From Styela clava (taxonomy: Eukaryota; Chordata; Ascidiacea; Stolidobranchia; Styelidae), in assembly GCF_964204865.1 (NCBI RefSeq), contig NC_135255.1, positions 12,677,135-12,741,134 on the forward strand: a stretch of 64,000 nucleotides of DNA, in the 5' to 3' direction. The notes under the pieces are model-generated. The model was not told the origin of the DNA and did no database searches. It worked only from the letters and a program-made list of their open reading frames with translations. This document shows positions 61,691 to 64,000 of the stretch, piece after piece (position 1 is the first letter of the stretch; each line of letters begins with the position of its first letter). The position numbers and the translations under genes were made by a program.

Positions 61691-64000
61691 ACCCAAAGGA
61701 TCAACACAACGAACTTTGCGAATTTTTATTTTTAAAATTTTATATTGTTGTGAAGATATTATATTGTTTTGCCGTAGGCAACTCAATGCTGTTTTATGCC
61801 ACTTGCTACACAGTGTTCGTACGAGAATATCGCTTAGTTAACAAAACGCAAACATAAAAATAATGAATCTTTAGTTTTTTCGGAAAAAGAATTACTCCCG
61901 AGTAATTGTTACCATACTCTGACAAATTTGTCTACTTGGCGTTATATGATAATGCCCCTAGTCGTCTGAGGTCCAAATTAGGCAGATTGAAGAACGGGAA
62001 TACATAAAATTTATTTTGAGTATAATGTGTACAGCTTAATTTATTGTTTATTTTTCTCTTCCATAATATTTCATGTCAAGTAAAGAGTCAACTAAAAACT
62101 GGCGTTGCTTTGTTTCAAAAATATTGCCGATTCATCGATATAAAAGTCATTAAAGTCGAAGGCTGTTGTTTTGAGTTTTGAAAAAGATCAAAAGTATGTA
62201 AAAAGTGAATCAACTTTATCTTTATTTTAATGCTGCAATACGCAATTTTGTCGCACAATATGTTCCACTATGTACAATTATGTACTTTTTGTTTTGATTT
62301 TCTGCATTCGTCGTGAAATAAAAGTGAAATATTCACATTAATATGGTTTCATGCTTATTGAAGTTTGTGTGTGTTTGATGATACTTATCGGAGGTGCAGT
62401 GAAATAAGGAAAGAATAAGAGTGTGAATCTTGTCCCAGCAAAGGTGCGTGGGTACGCATGGCAATAAAACACTATTAAAAAGATATTTTGTGGCAATTTC
62501 TGCTTGGTGTATTGTATATATTGACCAGTTATTCAACCAGTTCGTTTTGGGTTACTATTGAACACGAATTTAAGCGGAGATCAAAAAAAGCCGAGAGTTG
62601 TTGATGTTGAGTAGGATATAAACCAGGTAGGCACACAAGCTCGGGGTAGAAGTCTTTGTCTTGCAATACATAGCGGATACGGAAGCCCCCAAGTATGTAT
62701 GACTGTTGCGAACCCAGCGACATGACAACGAAGCGTCGGATATGACGTGTCTTTTTCACTCTATAGTTATTCTCACATAACACACTCAGCTATTATTCAA
62801 ATTATATGGTATATTTAGCATCTTTGTTTTTGTCATAAAATTCATTAACTGGTATAGCGCTATTATGGGCCGATGAATTCAATTCCGCATAATTATATTT
62901 TAAATATTAAACTCGCAGGGGTTCATAGTAACAGAATTGAATTAGTGTCTTTGTCGTTAATCTTATTAGGTTGTTCTAATCATGGCGCCAAATTATTATT
63001 GTCTAGAAATATAATATTTGAACAAATCAAACCTATAATTTTGTGAATTTATTTTGTTTGTTCAACTAAGCAATGAATAAAATCAAAAGACATTGAGGGA
63101 TTATTTTTCATTTTCCAACTATTACTGGTTTCACGTCCGAGAGGAAATTATCTATTTGAAACAATTCCAAAACAACTGCCCAAATTTGAATGAAATTATT
63201 TTAATAATTTAATAGTTTTTGCAATAAAATTTGTTGGTTTTGTTTTAGTTTTAAAAAAATCTAATATAAAATCTTTTGAAATTATAGGTATTTTTATTAG
63301 AGATAAACGGTATCGGGAAAATAAAATTTGATTTTAATTAAGTTCTAACAAGAGGCAATAAACGTTTGATACTGAAATATGATACCCAGTTTTGTTCCTA
63401 TAGTTACTGTCGAGGTTCACTAATTTTAGGGTTTATTTTGAGAGGTTGCCGATTTATGAACAATCACAATCAAAATCAATTTAATATTGATATATTATTA
63501 TGATATTAGATTTTTGTTCCGTCGTTTGGGAAACATTTTACAAATTTGAGCGGAAAACTATTCAATAGCCAACGAGTAAATTCAAAATTTAACACGATAA
63601 ATAGGCAGAACAACTTTGTCTTATTTCCAATATACAAAGCACAGGTTCGGTTCTCGTGTTTCAATAAAACGATTACAATTTTCCGTTACCGGGTTAATCA
63701 GTTTGCTAAAAAGTTCACGTCAACAGCAGTGACTTATGCAAAAGATCATAAGTAATAGTTACCTATCGAATTCCTTCATTTCAACGTATGGTAATATTAA
63801 ACGACAACAGAGCATTTTACAACTGAGAATAGTTTCGCTTTTAGTAATTACCTAAAATTACTGATAAATTCATATTTGACAGGGCTAGATTATATTTTAA
63901 ATATAGTTCGATGAATTCAATATTATTTATAAGAATATTTTTTATGTGATCAATTTAAAAAAACTTAGATTCATGAATGATTTCTGAATGTACTAAACTT
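61691..64000. other. 3' flank, no gene seen
   Basis: AT-rich sequence to the window end. A minus-strand frame at 62529-62783 contains LGGFRIRYVLQDKDFYPELV, which looks protein-like but matches no family I can name and has no convincing start or splice context. The rest shows no exon-like structure. Confidence 0.4.

Noticed and set aside
62529..62783. 84-codon minus-strand open frame with protein-like LGGFRIRYVLQ segment
   Set aside because: No known family recognised, no start or splice support; could be a repeat-encoded fragment but no second copy is in the window.
1..64000. CRISPR arrays, bacterial operons, rRNA genes or complete tRNA genes
   Set aside because: None seen. The gene structure is that of an animal nuclear genome and the repeats are transposon-derived.

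Overview
The window is animal genomic DNA, roughly two-thirds A+T. Its protein-coding genes are split into many short exons by GT-AG introns and lie among long non-coding, repeat-rich stretches. Gene families (SLC5, SLCO/OATP with a Kazal-like loop, BTB-BACK), intron density and abundant hAT-type repeats fit an invertebrate. A tunicate-like chordate is my leading guess, but nothing here fixes the species. There is no sign of bacterial organisation.

Layout. (1) 1-23,600: an SLC5 (sodium/solute symporter) cluster. A wrecked copy lies at 314-952 (-), an intact 13-exon gene at 3,248-8,206 (-), a second wrecked copy at 9,000-10,465 (-) interrupted by an R2-type LINE fragment, and an intact 13-exon gene at 16,052-23,582 (+). 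Ten consecutive exons have the same lengths in the two intact genes, so they are paralogues in divergent orientation. (2) 24,523-27,195 (+): a two-exon BTB protein with two BACK domains and a His/Pro-repeat tail instead of kelch repeats. As given, its frame is broken by one base. (3) 27,196-35,546: transposon graveyard with two hAT elements bounded by 8-bp target duplications, a remnant of another transposon-like ORF and a palindromic MITE. (4) 35,547-43,016 (+): a 12-exon organic anion transporter (SLCO/OATP) gene, with several repeats in its introns. (5) 43,017-53,666: repeats, a MITE and a frameshifted coiled-coil pseudogene. (6) 53,667-61,690 (+): a five-exon gene for a secreted protein of 242 residues with two six-cysteine modules separated by a basic RKRR site; I do not recognise a named homologue. 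(7) 61,691-64,000: no gene seen.

The two SLC5 genes and the OATP gene all encode plasma-membrane carriers of small organic anions or related solutes. That they sit within 35 kb may be chance. I reconstructed exon borders by hand from reading frame, splice consensus and intron phase. For the SLC5, OATP and secreted genes the exons sum to a multiple of three, which supports the models. The least certain splice is OATP exon 3 to 4.
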